A stretch of 39,684 bases of DNA. Origin: Vulcanimicrobiia bacterium (GTDB lineage Bacteria > Eremiobacterota > Eremiobacteria > Baltobacterales > Baltobacteraceae). The notes beneath the pieces are model-generated. The model was not told the origin of the DNA, made no database searches, and saw nothing but the letters and a program-made list of their open reading frames with translations. Positions 7,590 to 15,756 of the stretch are shown piece after piece; positions within the stretch are counted from its first letter, which is position 1; every line of letters begins with the position of its first letter. The translations under genes and the position numbers were made by a program. Location of the stretch: assembly GCA_024281135.1 (NCBI GenBank), contig JAMXLG010000349.1:1-39684 (forward strand), in the 5' to 3' direction.

Positions 7590-8833
7590 CCGGCGATCTG
7601 GCTGCTGAAGCGTTCGAGAATTACAGGCAGTACATCAATCCGCCGTTGGCGCGAGTGATGAAACTCTCAGGTTCGCCAATTGAAGTGCGCGCGTCCGGCA
7701 CCACGATCTGGGACCAAAACGGTAAGGCGTATCTCGACTTTGCGGGCGGTTACGGCGTTTTTACGCTCGGACATTCGCATCCGCGCGTAATCGCTGCGGT
7801 TCGCGAGCAAATGGAGTTGATGTCGCTCTCCGGCAAGACAATGTTCAACGTTGTGTTGGGTCGCGCAGCAAAACGTCTCGCTCAACTTGCACCCGGGGAT
7901 TTGCAGTATTCATTTTGGTGTAACAGTGGAACCGAGGCCGTCGAAGGTGCGGTGAAACTCGCGCGCGCCGCCACCGGACGATCGAAAATCGTTGCGACAC
8001 GCGATGCGTATCACGGAAAGACCATCGGCGCTCTATCGATCAGTGGCCGCGAGGCATTTCAAGCGCCGTTCCGCCCGCTCTTAGCGGACGTTGCGCATGT
8101 TGATTTCGGCGACGCATCGGCGCTCGATGAAGCGCTCAAAGACGCGGCTGCATTCATCGTTGAGCCGGTGCAGGGTGAAGGCGGGGTCAACGTTCCGCCT
8201 GAGGGATATCTCCGCGAAGTCCGTGATGCGTGCGATCGCGCGGGCGCGGTGTTTATTGCTGATGAAGTGCAAACCGGGCTCGGCCGGTGTGGGTACCGCT
8301 TCGGGTGCGATCGCGATGGCGTTGTACCTGACGTCATGACGCTGGCGAAAGGGCTGTCGGGTGGCATCATTCCGGTTGGGGCCTTTATCGCACGACCCGA
8401 CGTGTGGAATCGAGCGTACGCAAAGCAGCCGCTCGTACACACATCGACGTTCGGCGGAAGCGAAATCGCGTGTGCTGCCGCGCTCGCAGCAATGAACGTC
8501 CTCGAAGAAGAAGACCTTATTGCAAATGCGCGTCAACGCGGCGCGCAACTCCTCGACGGCTGCCGTCGGTTGGCGTCGGAGTTTCCGCAGGTGATTCGCG
8601 AAGCGCGCGGTCTCGGTTTACTCGTCGGCGTTGAGTTGACGAGCGAAGGCTACGGCGGCTGGATCATTCCCGAGATGCTGAAGTCTGGTGTGACGGCGGC
8701 GTGGACGCTCAACCAGCAACGCGTCATTCGGCTCGAGCCGCCATTAGTCGTAACGGCTGAGGAAGTGGATCGCGCGCTCGCAGCTCTGCGGGCAGGGGTG
8801 GCAACCGCTTCTGAGAAGCTAGGCCGTTTGTAA
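7574..8833 (+). CDS. Class-III PLP aminotransferase (ornithine/putrescine/GABA type)
   Basis: A 419-residue fold-type I aminotransferase acting on terminal amines or omega-amino acids. Visible motifs are SGTEAVEGAVKLARA (PLP phosphate site, residues about 118-132), the YHGKT block, EPVQGEGG (about 197-204), FIADEVQTGLGRCG with the Asp contacting PLP nitrogen, and the Schiff-base Lys259 in LAKGLSGG. The GTG at 7574 is chosen over TTG 7547 because a strong SD (GAGGAGG) precedes it by 5 nt. It heads a run with an SRPBCC gene (7 nt gap) and an acyl-ACP reductase homologue, so a fatty or other aldehyde is a conceivable amino acceptor. The exact substrate cannot be read from the sequence. Confidence 0.9.
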   Translation: MRSPRAGDLAAEAFENYRQYINPPLARVMKLSGSPIEVRASGTTIWDQNGKAYLDFAGGYGVFTLGHSHPRVIAAVREQMELMSLSGKTMFNVVLGRAAKRLAQLAPGDLQYSFWCNSGTEAVEGAVKLARAATGRSKIVATRDAYHGKTIGALSISGREAFQAPFRPLLADVAHVDFGDASALDEALKDAAAFIVEPVQGEGGVNVPPEGYLREVRDACDRAGAVFIADEVQTGLGRCGYRFGCDRDGVVPDVMTLAKGLSGGIIPVGAFIARPDVWNRAYAKQPLVHTSTFGGSEIACAAALAAMNVLEEEDLIANARQRGAQLLDGCRRLASEFPQVIREARGLGLLVGVELTSEGYGGWIIPEMLKSGVTAAWTLNQQRVIRLEPPLVVTAEEVDRALAALRAGVATASEKLGRL

Positions 8834-8840
8834 AACCACC

Positions 8841-9278
8841 ATGCCCTACGTCGAAACCACGATTGCTATCGCGGCGCGTGCGCGCGCCGTCTACGAGCTC
8901 GCGAAGGATCAAGAGCGTTTTCCGCAGTTCATGCCGGACGTTGAAACCGTCTCGGTCCTGGAACGTCATTCGGATCACTGGATCACGCGCTGGAAGACGC
9001 TTGTTGAAGAAGCTCCCATCGAGTGGACGGAAGAAGATCGCTTCGACGACGCGGCGCTGCGCATCGACTACAAACTGATCGAAGGCGATCTCGACAAATT
9101 CGAAGGCGCATGGATTTTTGAAGAGCGCGACGGAGTAACGCACGTCGTGCTCGGTGTGGACTATGATTTCGGTGTGCCCACTCTCGCGGAGTTGATCGGG
9201 CCTACCCTGGAGAAAAAGGTCAAGGAAAACAGCGAGATGATGCTCGCTGCTCTGAAGGCGGAGGCCGAGAAAGCCTAG
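8841..9278 (+). CDS. SRPBCC (polyketide cyclase/COQ10-like) protein
   Basis: A 145-residue START-like helix-grip protein. The N-terminal ETTIAIAARARAVYELAKD and F.QFMPDVE segments match the COQ10/polyketide-cyclase group. The middle alternates beta strands (WITRWKTLV, IEWTEEDRFD, LRIDYKLIEGDL, WIFEERDGVTHVVLGVDYDF), and the protein ends in the long alpha helix that closes the hydrophobic cavity. The family binds lipids or isoprenoid/polyketide intermediates. It lies 7 nt after the aminotransferase and 1 nt before the acyl-ACP reductase homologue, so a role in presenting or binding the lipid substrate of that pathway is plausible but inferred. Confidence 0.85.
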   Translation: MPYVETTIAIAARARAVYELAKDQERFPQFMPDVETVSVLERHSDHWITRWKTLVEEAPIEWTEEDRFDDAALRIDYKLIEGDLDKFEGAWIFEERDGVTHVVLGVDYDFGVPTLAELIGPTLEKKVKENSEMMLAALKAEAEKA

Positions 9279-9279
9279 C

Positions 9280-10392
9280 GTGAAGACGCCCAAATTCTGC
9301 TTCGTCATTCATCCGCTCTCACTCGAGGACGTTGCGCGCTACGAGCCGGGCGCTGCGGGAAAAGGCGGGCCGATTATCCGCAAGATCCTTGAGTGGATGC
9401 CGTCATACGCGGCCGTGCACGTAACAGGCGTGCGCACCCCGGATGGCCGCGAAACCGAAGGCTGGTTCGTAGCTGCGCCGCTCTTGCCGGAACAGATGAT
9501 GGATTTCCCGCGCGAAGAGGTGTACAAGCGCATCATTCGTGCGATCGAAATCGGCGCGGAGCTTGGAGCAGACGTTGCGGGACTGGGTGCATTCACCGGT
9601 GTCGTCGGCGACGGCGGCGTCACGATTGCCGAGCGCTCTCCGATCCCGGTGACGACGGGCAACTCGCTCACGATTGCTGCAGGCATTCAGAGCCTTTTCC
9701 GTGGCGCGACCGAAATGGCCATCGATCCCGCAGCATCGACTGCCGTCGTCGTCGGTGCGACGGGATCCATCGGTAGCGCTTGCGTAAAGCTTATTGCTTC
9801 TCGCGTGCAGCACGTCGTGCTGGTCGCGCGCAATAACACGCGACTTGCGAAGTTCTACGAACAGGTACGCGACGAACTTCCGTGCGAGTCTAGTTACACC
9901 ACTGATATTCCCGATGCGGTTCGCCGCGGTCAACTGATTCTTACGGCAACGTCATCGACGCAAGACATCATCGAACCCGAAGACTTGCAAACCGGCGCCG
10001 TTGTGTGCGAACTGTCGCTCCCGCACGACGTCAGCCGTCGCGTTGCCCTTGAACGTCCTGACGTGCTCGTCACCGAGGGCGGCAACATGCGTGTGCCGGG
10101 CGAACCGCGCTTCGAACGTATTCGCGAGCCGGGCACAGACTTCGATTTGAATCTCCCGCCGCGCACCGCACTCGCCTGCATGAGTGAAACGATGGTGCTC
10201 GCACTCGAACGCCGCCTAGAATCGTACACGCTCGGCCGCGGCATCGATCTTCAAAAGGTCGTCGACATCGAAGAAATGGCGACGCATTGCGGCTTCACCC
10301 TCGCCGACATGCGCGCATTCGACGCCGCAATCACGCCCGAAAAAATCGCCGCAACTCGCGAAGCAGCAGCAATGCGGAGGATGGCAGTTTGA
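9280..10392 (+). CDS. Acyl-ACP reductase (AAR)-like NAD(P)-dependent enzyme
   Basis: A 370-residue homologue of cyanobacterial long-chain acyl-[ACP] reductase. Shared landmarks in order are HPLSLEDVARYE (residues 11-22), GADVAGLGAFTGVV (about 96-109), the TTGNS block (about 125-129), the nucleotide-binding GATGSIGSACVKL (159-171), ARNNTRL (about 183-189), the GGNM region, and ALACMSETM (298-305). Its Cys300 aligns with the catalytic Cys294 of the Synechococcus enzyme, which carries the acyl group. The predicted reaction is acyl-ACP or acyl-CoA plus NADPH to fatty aldehyde. It starts at GTG 9280, 1 nt after the SRPBCC stop. No aldehyde deformylating oxygenase is present. Databases may label such proteins shikimate dehydrogenase; the Cys argues for AAR. 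Confidence 0.82.
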   Translation: MKTPKFCFVIHPLSLEDVARYEPGAAGKGGPIIRKILEWMPSYAAVHVTGVRTPDGRETEGWFVAAPLLPEQMMDFPREEVYKRIIRAIEIGAELGADVAGLGAFTGVVGDGGVTIAERSPIPVTTGNSLTIAAGIQSLFRGATEMAIDPAASTAVVVGATGSIGSACVKLIASRVQHVVLVARNNTRLAKFYEQVRDELPCESSYTTDIPDAVRRGQLILTATSSTQDIIEPEDLQTGAVVCELSLPHDVSRRVALERPDVLVTEGGNMRVPGEPRFERIREPGTDFDLNLPPRTALACMSETMVLALERRLESYTLGRGIDLQKVVDIEEMATHCGFTLADMRAFDAAITPEKIAATREAAAMRRMAV

Positions 10393-10435
10393 GCCAGACG
10401 AGGTCCCGATCGACGATTGCTAACGACGTAATGCT

Positions 10436-10541
10436 TTTTTGGCGCGCCCCAGGGGAATCTTCAGTGCACCGAGTTGTGTCGCGCGCCATGGCTGGGGGGC
10501 CCCACGAAGTGGGGGGCGCGGAGGCCAGGCCGGAGCGCCTT
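10436..10541. repeat. GC-rich structured intergenic element (candidate dispersed repeat)
   Basis: This roughly 105-nt segment separates two genes of an otherwise tight operon. It holds an AscI-like GGCGCGCC, then CCCCAC-GAA-GTGGGG (10500-10514, perfect 6-bp stem with a GAA loop), then GGCGC...GCGCC flanking GGCC-A-GGCC. The dense nested palindromes resemble REP/BIME-type dispersed elements. Only one copy is seen in this window, so repeat status is inferred. It reads open in one frame but does not look like coding sequence. Confidence 0.4.
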
Positions 10542-10546
10542 CCAAC

Positions 10547-11452
10547 ATGAAAAAGATCGTTTCGGTGTCCCTCGGCTCGTCAACGCGTGACCATCGTGCT
10601 GTCGTGAACCTGATGGGTGAAGACTTCGATATTTCGCGCGAAGGCGTCGACGGGAAGCTTGACGCCGCCATTAAACGCGTGTCGGAACTCGACGGCAGGG
10701 TCGATGCAATTGGTCTTGGTGGCATCGACGTGTATCTTTATGCTGGCTCCAAGCGCTATGCGTTGCGCGATGGCCTACGGCTGCTTAATGCTGCGAAAGT
10801 AACGCCGGTTGTTGATGGGAGCGGGTTAAAGAACACGCTCGAACGCGAAGCCGTACGGTTCATGCGTGACGAGCTGCACGTCGATCTTCGTGGAAAGAAG
10901 GTCCTGATGGTGAGCGCGCTCGATCGTTTCGGGATGGCGCAAGCGCTCGTTGACGCCGGCGCCGACGTGCTCTTCGGTGATTTTATTTTCGCACTCGATA
11001 AAGACATGGCCGTACGCGATCTTAAGACGTTCGAAGAGATGGCAGAGAAGTATCTGCCGGACGCGTGCAAGTTGCCGTTTCAGTTCTTTTATCCGACCGG
11101 GAAGAAACAAGAGAAGCCGCCCGAGCCGAAATATCCGCAGTACTACGAAGAAGCGGACATCATCGCCGGCGATTTCCATTTCATGCGTCAATTCATGCCG
11201 GCGCGACTCGATGGGAAGATCGTGTTGACCAACACGGTTACGCAGGCGAACATCGACGAGCTGCGCGATCGCGCCGTTAAGACGCTGATTACCACGACGC
11301 CCGATTTCCAGGGACGCTCGTTCGGAACGAACGTGATCGAAGCGGCGCTGCTGGCGCTGCTCGGAAAGCGGTGGGAAGACGTCACAGCCGCCGATTACGA
11401 ACGCGTGCTGCACGAACTTCACTTGACTCCGCGGGTTCTCTCGCTGAATTGA
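10547..11452 (+). CDS. Uncharacterised dehydrogenase-like protein (database name quinate 5-dehydrogenase)
   Basis: A 301-residue protein. ATG 10547 is used because the homologous core begins directly with KKIVSVSLGSSTRDH, and upstream codons belong to the repeat-like element. Visible conserved stretches are SLGSSTRDH (about 6-14), GLGGIDVYLYAG, PVVDGSGLKNTLER (about 87-100), a Rossmann-like KVLMVSALDRFGMAQALVDAGAD segment, GDF..., and TTPDFQGRSFGTNVIEA. From memory, homologues in some Firmicutes and Deinococcota are called quinate 5-dehydrogenase, but I know of no biochemical proof. Placement next to the AAR homologue suggests that both act in one pathway. It overlaps the phosphodiesterase gene by TTGA. 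Confidence 0.7.
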   Translation: MKKIVSVSLGSSTRDHRAVVNLMGEDFDISREGVDGKLDAAIKRVSELDGRVDAIGLGGIDVYLYAGSKRYALRDGLRLLNAAKVTPVVDGSGLKNTLEREAVRFMRDELHVDLRGKKVLMVSALDRFGMAQALVDAGADVLFGDFIFALDKDMAVRDLKTFEEMAEKYLPDACKLPFQFFYPTGKKQEKPPEPKYPQYYEEADIIAGDFHFMRQFMPARLDGKIVLTNTVTQANIDELRDRAVKTLITTTPDFQGRSFGTNVIEAALLALLGKRWEDVTAADYERVLHELHLTPRVLSLN

Positions 11453-11958
11453 TCGTCGGCGTCGTCTCCGACACGCATCTCCCCCGCTTCGGGCGCGAAC
11501 TGCCGCCCGCGCTCGTGCGCGGATTGAAGCGCGCGAAAGTCGACATCATTGCGCATTGTGGAGACTTGACCGAACGAATCGCGATCGAGTTACTCGAGTC
11601 GATCGCACCTGTCGTCGCGGTTGCCGGCAACAACGACGGGAAGAAGCTGCGCGCAGAGCTCGGTGAACGCAAGATCATCGAGGCCGACAAGGCACGGGTC
11701 GGCATCGTACACGGTCACGCCGGCAAAGGGCGCTCGACGCCGGAGCGCGCGTTCCGTGCCTTTGCAGACGACAACGTCGACGCCATTCTCTTCGGCCATT
11801 CGCACATTCCATATCGATCGCGGCGCGACGGCGTATTGTTGTTCAACCCTGGATCGCCGACCGATAAACGCTTGAATCCGGCCTACTCGTACGGCATCGT
11901 GCGAATCGAAGGCTCGAGCGTTCGCGCCACACATCGCTTCTATCTATCGAGACATTAG
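11449..11958 (+). CDS. YfcE/MJ0936-type metallophosphoesterase
   Basis: A 169-residue calcineurin-like phosphodiesterase. All metal motifs are present: VSDTHLP (Asp/His, about 5-11), AHCGDLT (about 35-41), AGNNDG (about 59-64), HGHAG and FGHSHIPY (His clusters), then NPGSPTDKR. Family enzymes hydrolyse phosphodiesters with two divalent metals. The frame is open further upstream, but TTG 11449, overlapping the previous stop as TTGA, places the start immediately before the first strand (LIVGVVSDTH), so it is preferred. The gap to the downstream permease is 2 nt. Confidence 0.88.
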   Translation: MIVGVVSDTHLPRFGRELPPALVRGLKRAKVDIIAHCGDLTERIAIELLESIAPVVAVAGNNDGKKLRAELGERKIIEADKARVGIVHGHAGKGRSTPERAFRAFADDNVDAILFGHSHIPYRSRRDGVLLFNPGSPTDKRLNPAYSYGIVRIEGSSVRATHRFYLSRH

Positions 11959-11960
11959 CA

Positions 11961-13301
11961 ATGGCACAAGCGACTCGCCGTTTGCCGCAGGTGCTGAACT
12001 ACTTCGATATCTCCGTGCTTGCATCGGCGTCGATGGGGCCGGCGTATTCGCTCGCATCGACGATGGGGCCGATGGTCGCGGCGGCGGGCGCCGGCGCACC
12101 CGCAGCATTCCTCGTGCTTTCGGCCATAATGCTCTGCGTTGCGATTGCGTTTGCGCAACTCTCGCGCGTGGCTCCGAACGCGGGCTCGTCATACAGCTGG
12201 ATTCGCATGGCGTTCGGCGCGCGCATCGGCGCGTACGGTGCATGGCTGCTCTTACTTTCAAACTTCTTTGCAACGATGGCGATTGCGGTGCCGGCGGGAC
12301 TGTATACGCTCGCGCTCGTCGCGCCGGCGCACGAAAACGATCCCGTGTGGGCAGCTGTGATCGGCGCCATTTGGATCGTCGCGAGTTCGGTGCTGCTCTA
12401 TGTCGGCGTCCGTCCAACGGCGCTTGTTACGTTTCTCGCGCTTGCCTTTGAATTGCTCGTCCTCGGCGTTTCGGCCGTTGCAGCCGTCGTCTTGCCGCAT
12501 GCAGCGCAGGTTGCGGTGACGCACGGGGATCCGGCGCCCGCGCCGTTTGCCCTTGGCGGATTCGTGACGGCGATGACGCTTGCGGTGTGGATGAACGACG
12601 GCTGGGAAGTGAGTGCATCGACGAGCGAAGAGGTCAACGATTCGCCGGTCGCCGCCGGACGCGGCGGCATCGCGGGTCTCATCGTTTCGACGATTGCGCT
12701 CTTCACGTGCATGATCGCTTACATGCATCTCGGAACGCCGAAGGGCTTCGCGGATAACCAAACCGATGCGCTTGCATACGTCGGCACGTTGCTCGGCGGC
12801 GAATGGTGGCGCGTGGCAATCGTTGTGACCGTGCTGGTTTCAACGCTGACGACGTTGTGGACCACGATTCTCTATCTTTCGCGATCGGCGTTTGCGATGG
12901 GACGCGATCGCCTATTACCACGCGTACTCGGCGAACTCGATCGCCGCAACGAACCACTGTGGTCGCTCGTCATCGTCGCTGTGCTCGTCACCGTGTGCGA
13001 ACTCATCACCGGCTTTTCAAAGACGGCCGCCGACCAACTGCAACTGGTGCTGAATGCGAGCTCAGTTTTTTTGGGGCTACTCTTTGTGCTCTCGGCCTTT
13101 GCCGCCGTCCGGCGCTTCACTCATGAGCGCAAAATGCCGATACGGGGAGTCGTCATCCCCTTGGTCGGTGCGCTTGCGCTACTTGGAGTTTTAGTCGCAA
13201 CCATCGCGGTGGAGGACCCGGTTTTGCGCTGGTATGCATGGGGCGGGATTCTCCTGGGTATACCATTCGCGCTCTGGCGCGGTCGGGTTCTGCGAGGGTA
13301 G
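11961..13301 (+). CDS. APC superfamily amino acid permease
   Basis: A 446-residue inner-membrane protein with about 12 hydrophobic segments. The first helix contains SASMGPAYSLAS, the unwound glycine-rich helix of the APC fold. A helix with RVAPNAGSSYSWIR (about 70-83) is typical of APC family transporters (AAT/GABA permease type). W..DGWEVSASTSEEV in helix 6 is also characteristic. It likely imports an amino acid or amine by proton coupling; the substrate is not readable. It is the last gene in the aminotransferase-AAR run, only 2 nt after the phosphodiesterase. Confidence 0.88.
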   Translation: MAQATRRLPQVLNYFDISVLASASMGPAYSLASTMGPMVAAAGAGAPAAFLVLSAIMLCVAIAFAQLSRVAPNAGSSYSWIRMAFGARIGAYGAWLLLLSNFFATMAIAVPAGLYTLALVAPAHENDPVWAAVIGAIWIVASSVLLYVGVRPTALVTFLALAFELLVLGVSAVAAVVLPHAAQVAVTHGDPAPAPFALGGFVTAMTLAVWMNDGWEVSASTSEEVNDSPVAAGRGGIAGLIVSTIALFTCMIAYMHLGTPKGFADNQTDALAYVGTLLGGEWWRVAIVVTVLVSTLTTLWTTILYLSRSAFAMGRDRLLPRVLGELDRRNEPLWSLVIVAVLVTVCELITGFSKTAADQLQLVLNASSVFLGLLFVLSAFAAVRRFTHERKMPIRGVVIPLVGALALLGVLVATIAVEDPVLRWYAWGGILLGIPFALWRGRVLRG

Positions 13302-13305
13302 AACC

Positions 13306-13360
13306 GGCGGTTTGCCGACATGGGGCAGGGGAACGGTCTGAGTCCCCCAAACAAACCGCG
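13306..13360 (+). promoter_or_regulatory. Possible structured element upstream of greA
   Basis: GCGGTTT (13307-13313) can pair with AAACCGC (13353-13359), enclosing TGGGG (13321-13325) paired with CCCCA (13345-13349). These nested stems occupy the gap between the permease and greA. It has no T-tract and matches no riboswitch I know. It could be a leader, a 3' end structure or chance. Confidence 0.25.
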
Positions 13361-13450
13361 CCAGCGTCCATCCGGGCGCAAAATTTATTACACGGGGTCG
13401 CTGAACCAGGCTTCCGAGCCTCTTCCTCGATCCTTCGTGAGGGTCTGTAC

Positions 13451-13975
13451 TTGAACGAAAAAGAGATCATTCTCACCGCCGAAGGCCTGGCGAAGCTCCA
13501 GAACGAGCTCGACGAGCTCAAATCCGTGCACCGCAGAGAAGTCAACGACCGGATCCGTCAGGCGAAAGAGTACGGTGACCTCAGCGAAAACGCCGAGTAT
13601 GAAGATGCCAAGCAAGAGCAGGCTTTCATTGAAGGCCGCATTCTCAAGCTCGAAGCGATGATCCGCAACTCGCGTATTATCGATGAGTCCGAATACGCGG
13701 CCGACGAAGTGCACTTGGGAGCGACCGTGAAGGTCAAAGATCTCAAGAACAACGACAGCTATGAGTTTCACATCGTCGGATCGGCCGAGGCGGACCCGAG
13801 CGCGAAGCGCATCTCGAACGAATCGCCTCTTGGGCGTGCCCTGATCGGGCACAAGAAGGGCGAAACCGTCGACGTGTCCACTCCACGCGGCGTCGTCAAA
13901 TATAAGATCGAAACGATCAAAAACGGCAACGGCGTAGCCGCGCCCGCTAAGAAGGCGGCGAAAAAAGCGTCATAG
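13451..13975 (+). CDS. greA: Transcription elongation factor GreA
   Basis: A 174-residue protein that rescues backtracked RNA polymerase by stimulating transcript cleavage. The N-terminal coiled coil carries ILTAEGLAKLQNELDELK, and the hairpin tip has the acidic signature GDLSENAEYEDAK (about 41-53), whose Asp/Glu pair coordinates Mg. The C-terminal FKBP-like domain has the SPLGRALIGHKKGE motif. A Lys/Ala-rich tail (AAPAKKAAKKAS) extends beyond the family norm. TTG 13451 is chosen because GAGGG (13439-13443) lies 7 nt before it and homology begins there. lysS follows after 17 nt. Confidence 0.94.
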   Translation: MNEKEIILTAEGLAKLQNELDELKSVHRREVNDRIRQAKEYGDLSENAEYEDAKQEQAFIEGRILKLEAMIRNSRIIDESEYAADEVHLGATVKVKDLKNNDSYEFHIVGSAEADPSAKRISNESPLGRALIGHKKGETVDVSTPRGVVKYKIETIKNGNGVAAPAKKAAKKAS

Positions 13976-13992
13976 ACTGACGAGGTCTCTCA

Positions 13993-15513
13993 ATGTCAGC
14001 CGAAGCCGGCACCGAGCACGAGCTCGGGAAAAGTGAAGCAGCGCTTGTAGCGGCCAGACGGGACAATCTGGCCGCTTTACGTTCGCGCGGCAAAGATCCG
14101 TTCGAAGCGCGGCGTTTCGCGGTTGATATAACCGCGGAGGATTTGCTGCGTCAGTACCAGGTGCTCGACGTCGGCCAGCACGCTGAATCCGAGAATTGGA
14201 ACATTGCCGGACGTCTGATGTCGGTACGCACGGCCGGCAAGACGCTTTTTGCCGATCTCCACGATCGCACCGGGCGTCTGCAGCTCTACGTCCGCAAAGA
14301 CGAAGTCGGCGACGACGGGTTCGCGACGTGGAACGATCTGGATCGTGGCGACATCATCGGCGTGAGCGGTTTTATGTTCCGCTCGAAGAAGGGCGATCTC
14401 ACCCTGCACGTTCGCTCGTTCGAGGTACTCTCGAAAGCGTTGATGCCGCTGCCCGACAAGTGGCATGGGTTGCAAGACGTCGAGAAGCGCTACCGTCAGC
14501 GGTACGTCGATTTGATCGTCAATCCGGACGTTCGCGACACGATGATCATGCGCAGCCGCCTCATTGCGGAAATGCGCCGCTTCACCGACAGCCATGGGTT
14601 CTACGAATGCGAAACGCCGACGTTGCTGCACGTTGCGGGCGGCGCCGCTGCGCGTCCGTTCTTGACCAACGTCAATGCGCTTTCGGGCGAAGAGATGCAA
14701 CTGCGGATCGCAACGGAGTTGAATCTCAAACGCTTGATCGTCGGCGGCATGGAGCGCGTCTACGAAATCGGACGCATCTTCCGCAACGAAGGCATCGATA
14801 CGACGCACAATCCCGAGTTTACGATGATGGAACTCTATGCGGCGTATTGGGACGTTCACGACATGATGGAGTTCAACGAAGCGTTGATCGCGCATCTGGT
14901 GAACGTCGTAACCGGTGGTGACGATAAGCTGAAGGTCGGCGACCGTACGATTTCTTTTGCGCGTCCGTTCAAGCGCATCAGCTACCTGGAAGGCATCGCG
15001 CAACATTCCGGAGGGCGCTTTACGCGCGAACGCCTGCTCGATCCCAAAGGCGCTGCGGAGATTCTCCAGGAGCTCGGATTGCCGCCGTCACCGACACACG
15101 GCCACGCGCTCGATAAGATCTTCGAACGTGTGCTCGAACCGCATTTGATCGATCCCACCTTCGTGATGGATTATCCGGTCATCATCTCGCCGCTCTCGAA
15201 GCGCAAGGCAGGCGATCCCGAACTCGTCGATCGCTACGAACTCTTCTGCAACACCATGGAGATTTCGAACGCGTTCACCGAGTTGAACGATCCGGACGAT
15301 CAGCGCGTGCGTTTCGAAGCGCAAATTCGCGAACGCGCTCAGGGAAACGAAGAGATTCCCGAGCCGGATTGGGATTTCGTACGCGCGCTCGAATACGGCA
15401 TGCCGCCGACGGCCGGCATCGGCATCGGCGTCGACCGGCTGATCATGCTGCTCACGAACAACACGTCGATCCGCGACGTGCTGCTCTTCCCGCTCCAACG
15501 TCAGCACGGGTAG
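13993..15513 (+). CDS. lysS: Lysyl-tRNA synthetase (class II)
   Basis: A 506-residue class II aminoacyl-tRNA synthetase. The N-terminal OB-fold anticodon domain (to about residue 160) includes NIAGRLMSVRTAGKT. Class II motif 1 lies around RYRQRYVDLIVNP (about 165-177), motif 2 in FRNEGIDTTHNPEFT (about 258-272) and motif 3 in GIGIGVDRL near the C-terminus (about 475-483). The lysine-specific TMMELYAAYWD segment is intact. Length is normal. It follows greA, an order common in many bacteria. The small metallothionein-like gene begins 6 nt after its stop. Confidence 0.97.
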   Translation: MSAEAGTEHELGKSEAALVAARRDNLAALRSRGKDPFEARRFAVDITAEDLLRQYQVLDVGQHAESENWNIAGRLMSVRTAGKTLFADLHDRTGRLQLYVRKDEVGDDGFATWNDLDRGDIIGVSGFMFRSKKGDLTLHVRSFEVLSKALMPLPDKWHGLQDVEKRYRQRYVDLIVNPDVRDTMIMRSRLIAEMRRFTDSHGFYECETPTLLHVAGGAAARPFLTNVNALSGEEMQLRIATELNLKRLIVGGMERVYEIGRIFRNEGIDTTHNPEFTMMELYAAYWDVHDMMEFNEALIAHLVNVVTGGDDKLKVGDRTISFARPFKRISYLEGIAQHSGGRFTRERLLDPKGAAEILQELGLPPSPTHGHALDKIFERVLEPHLIDPTFVMDYPVIISPLSKRKAGDPELVDRYELFCNTMEISNAFTELNDPDDQRVRFEAQIRERAQGNEEIPEPDWDFVRALEYGMPPTAGIGIGVDRLIMLLTNNTSIRDVLLFPLQRQHG

Positions 15514-15519
15514 AGGCCG

Positions 15520-15681
15520 ATGGACGGACAGAAGTGCGAGCACGAACAGTGCACTTGCTACGTCGACCTCGGCGAGACGTTTTGCAGCGATCACTGCCGG
15601 GAGGCTGAGCAGCAAGACCCGGATGCGCCACCCCACGGCCGGTGCGGTTGCCGCCACCTGGAGTGCCTCAGTCGAAACTAA
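15520..15681 (+). CDS. Small metallothionein-like Cys-rich protein (53 aa)
   Basis: A 53-codon gene, ATG 15520 to TAA 15679-15681, 6 nt after lysS. It has eight Cys (6, 11, 13, 22, 26, 42, 44, 49) and four His (8, 25, 39, 46). The layout KCEHEQCTC, then FCSDHC, then RCGCRHLEC follows bacterial SmtA/BmtA metallothioneins, where two Cys-rich parts flank an ExFCSxxC-type middle. Such proteins bind Zn, Cd or Cu in the cytoplasm. AGAGG (15512-15516) is a close SD. It is probably cotranscribed with lysS. The alternative is an unrelated zinc-binding peptide, but spacing and composition support metallothionein. Confidence 0.75.
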   Translation: MDGQKCEHEQCTCYVDLGETFCSDHCREAEQQDPDAPPHGRCGCRHLECLSRN

Positions 15682-15756
15682 GCTACGTTACCCCTGCAAC
15701 CGATGTTTTGTAAGCGCTGTCCTGGCTCTTGTGTCACTCAATCCTAAGGAGATCGC

